Source of the DNA: an uncultured Oscillospiraceae bacterium | GTDB taxonomy: Bacteria; Bacillota; Clostridia; Oscillospirales; Oscillospiraceae | Length of the DNA stretch: 7,296 bases | NCBI GenBank assembly: GCA_904398675.1 | Contig: CAJFPI010000259.1 | Coordinates: 1-7,296 of the forward strand | Reading direction: 5' to 3' | Shown here: in pieces, positions 5,980 to 7,296 of the stretch | How the letters are laid out: each line of letters opens with the position of its first letter | How positions within the stretch are numbered: the stretch's first letter is position 1 | Notes under the pieces: model-generated | Told to the model about the DNA's origin: nothing | What the model saw: only the letters and a program-made list of their open reading frames with translations | Database searches by the model: none | Translations under genes and position numbers: made by a program

Positions 5980-7296
5980 ATGGGTACATTTGACTTCGCG
6001 CTGACGATCTCCGCTCTCACCGTTTTTCTCCAGGGGATCCTGAGCTTTTTCTCCCCCTGCGTCCTGCCGCTGGTGCCGCTGTATGTGGGCTATCTCTCCG
6101 GCGGGGCCAGGCAGGTGGAAACAGACGGCACTGTCCGCTACCGCCGGGGAAAGGTGATGGGGAACACTGTCTGCTTTGTGGCGGGCGTGTCCTTCGCCTT
6201 CTTTCTGCTGGGCATGGGCTTTACTGCCGCCGGCCAGTTTTTCTCCCGGCATCAGGACATCATCACCAAAATCGGCGGCGTGCTGATTATCCTCTTCGGC
6301 CTCTATCAGCTGGGGATTTTCGGCGCCTCCCGGTTTTTATCCACCGAGCGGCGCCTGCCCTTCCGCCTGGACAGGGCGGCCATGAGTCCCCTGACCGCCC
6401 TGGTGCTGGGGTTCACCTTCTCCTTCGCCTGGACCCCCTGCGTGGGCCCGGCGCTGACCTCGGTTTTGCTGATGGCCGGCTCCTCTTCCTCTGCCGCCGA
6501 GGGGTTCCTCCTTATCGGCGTATACACCGCCGGCTTTATCCTCCCCTTCCTGGCGGTGGGGCTCTTTACCGGCTCTCTGCTGGACCTGTTCCGCCGCCAC
6601 CAGAAGGCCGTGCGCTACACGGTGAAAATCGGCGGCGTGCTGATGATCCTCATGGGCGTACTGATGCTCACCGGCTGGATGAACCGCATGTCCGCCGCCC
6701 TCTCCTCCCTGGGAACCGATTCCTCCCAGAGCACGGCGGGTGAAAGCGGCGAAACGGAGCCGGGCGCGCAGCCGTCAGAGACGCCGCCGGAGGACAACGG
6801 AGGAGCAGCGGATCCGGAGGGGACGGCCGCGGAGCTGCCCGTTGCCCCGGATTTCATGCTCACCGATCAGTACGGCGAGACCCACACCCTGGCGGAGTAC
6901 GAGGGAAAGACCATCTTCCTAAACTTCTGGGCCACCTGGTGCGGCCCCTGCAAATCCGAGATGCCGGACATCCAGGCCCTCTATGAGGACTGGGGGGAGA
7001 ACACCGGCGACCTGGTGGTGCTGGCGGTGGCCAACCCCTCCAGCGGGGACTTCCCCTATAACCAGGACGTCACCCAGGAGGAGATCGAGGCGTTCCTGGA
7101 GGAAAACGGCTACACCTATCCTGTTTTGATGGACACCACCGGCTCCCTGTTCTCCAGCTATGGGATCAGCGCTTTTCCCACAACCTTCCTGATTACGGAG
7201 GAGGGCCGGGTGTTCGGCTATATCCCCGGCGCCGTGGACCGCGCTTTCATGGACAGCGCGGTGGAGCAGACCATGACCGGCGTCCGGGTGGAATAA
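5980..7296 (+). CDS. CcdA/DsbD-type transmembrane electron carrier fused to TlpA/ResA-type thioredoxin domain
   Basis: This complete 438-residue membrane protein should carry reducing electrons from cytoplasmic thioredoxin across the membrane to its own extracytoplasmic thioredoxin domain. The CcdA part (1-235) has six hydrophobic segments (about 9-39, 59-82, 93-115, 136-165, 172-198, 213-233). Its conserved cysteine pair lies in FFSPCVLP (C27) and AWTPCVGP (C154). A linker rich in Ser, Gly, Glu and Pro (about 240-287) follows. The thioredoxin-like domain (288-438) has NFWATWCGPC (active-site C321 and C324) and the cis-proline at P400 in SAFPTTF. The linker composition and the even number of segments put both ends outside the cytoplasm, as expected for CcdA. 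The ATG has the SD AAAAGGAG six bases upstream. The stop codon is the last three bases of the window, so any downstream operon partner is unseen. Cytochrome c maturation is one family role; general reduction of exported disulfides or peroxide/methionine sulfoxide repair partners are alternatives. Confidence 0.92.
   Translation: MGTFDFALTISALTVFLQGILSFFSPCVLPLVPLYVGYLSGGARQVETDGTVRYRRGKVMGNTVCFVAGVSFAFFLLGMGFTAAGQFFSRHQDIITKIGGVLIILFGLYQLGIFGASRFLSTERRLPFRLDRAAMSPLTALVLGFTFSFAWTPCVGPALTSVLLMAGSSSSAAEGFLLIGVYTAGFILPFLAVGLFTGSLLDLFRRHQKAVRYTVKIGGVLMILMGVLMLTGWMNRMSAALSSLGTDSSQSTAGESGETEPGAQPSETPPEDNGGAADPEGTAAELPVAPDFMLTDQYGETHTLAEYEGKTIFLNFWATWCGPCKSEMPDIQALYEDWGENTGDLVVLAVANPSSGDFPYNQDVTQEEIEAFLEENGYTYPVLMDTTGSLFSSYGISAFPTTFLITEEGRVFGYIPGAVDRAFMDSAVEQTMTGVRVE

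Overview
This window looks like chromosomal DNA from a GC-rich, anaerobic Firmicute, probably a gut clostridium of the Oscillospiraceae/Flavonifractor type. The evidence is GC-rich coding sequence with G/C-ending codons, AT-rich intergenic gaps, strong AAGGAGG-type ribosome binding sites, an AgrC-type GHKL sensor kinase and a CcdA–thioredoxin fusion. The taxon is an inference; no rRNA or other marker gene is present.

There are six protein genes, five complete and one cut by the left edge. Positions 1-3605 (minus strand) hold a three-subunit xanthine dehydrogenase operon in the order xdhA (molybdopterin subunit), xdhB (FAD subunit), xdhC (2x[2Fe-2S] subunit, which runs off the window). This is the E. 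coli xdhABC order. The genes are tightly packed, and xdhB and xdhC overlap by ATGA. A good sigma-A-type promoter lies about 75 bases upstream of xdhA. Divergent from it at 3829-4413 (plus) is a MocA-like nucleotidyltransferase, which probably makes the cytosine-dinucleotide form of the molybdenum cofactor for enzymes such as XdhABC. Together these genes form a purine-hydroxylation module with its own cofactor-finishing enzyme. A strong intrinsic terminator at 4434-4472 closes mocA.

Positions 4498-5769 (minus) encode a polytopic GHKL-type sensor histidine kinase with no response regulator beside it inside the window. It converges on mocA. Divergent from it, positions 5980-7296 (plus) encode a membrane CcdA/DsbD-type electron-transfer domain fused to an extracytoplasmic TlpA/ResA-type thioredoxin domain. 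The 210-base gap between the kinase and this gene holds two good-looking promoters on opposite strands and a perfect 18-bp palindrome, which may be an operator.

I found no tRNA, rRNA, CRISPR array, mobile element or recognisable riboswitch, and nothing that clearly amounts to a new system. The items most worth a second look are the palindrome between the divergent promoters, the kinase without an adjacent regulator, the xdh/mocA pairing and the CcdA–thioredoxin fusion.
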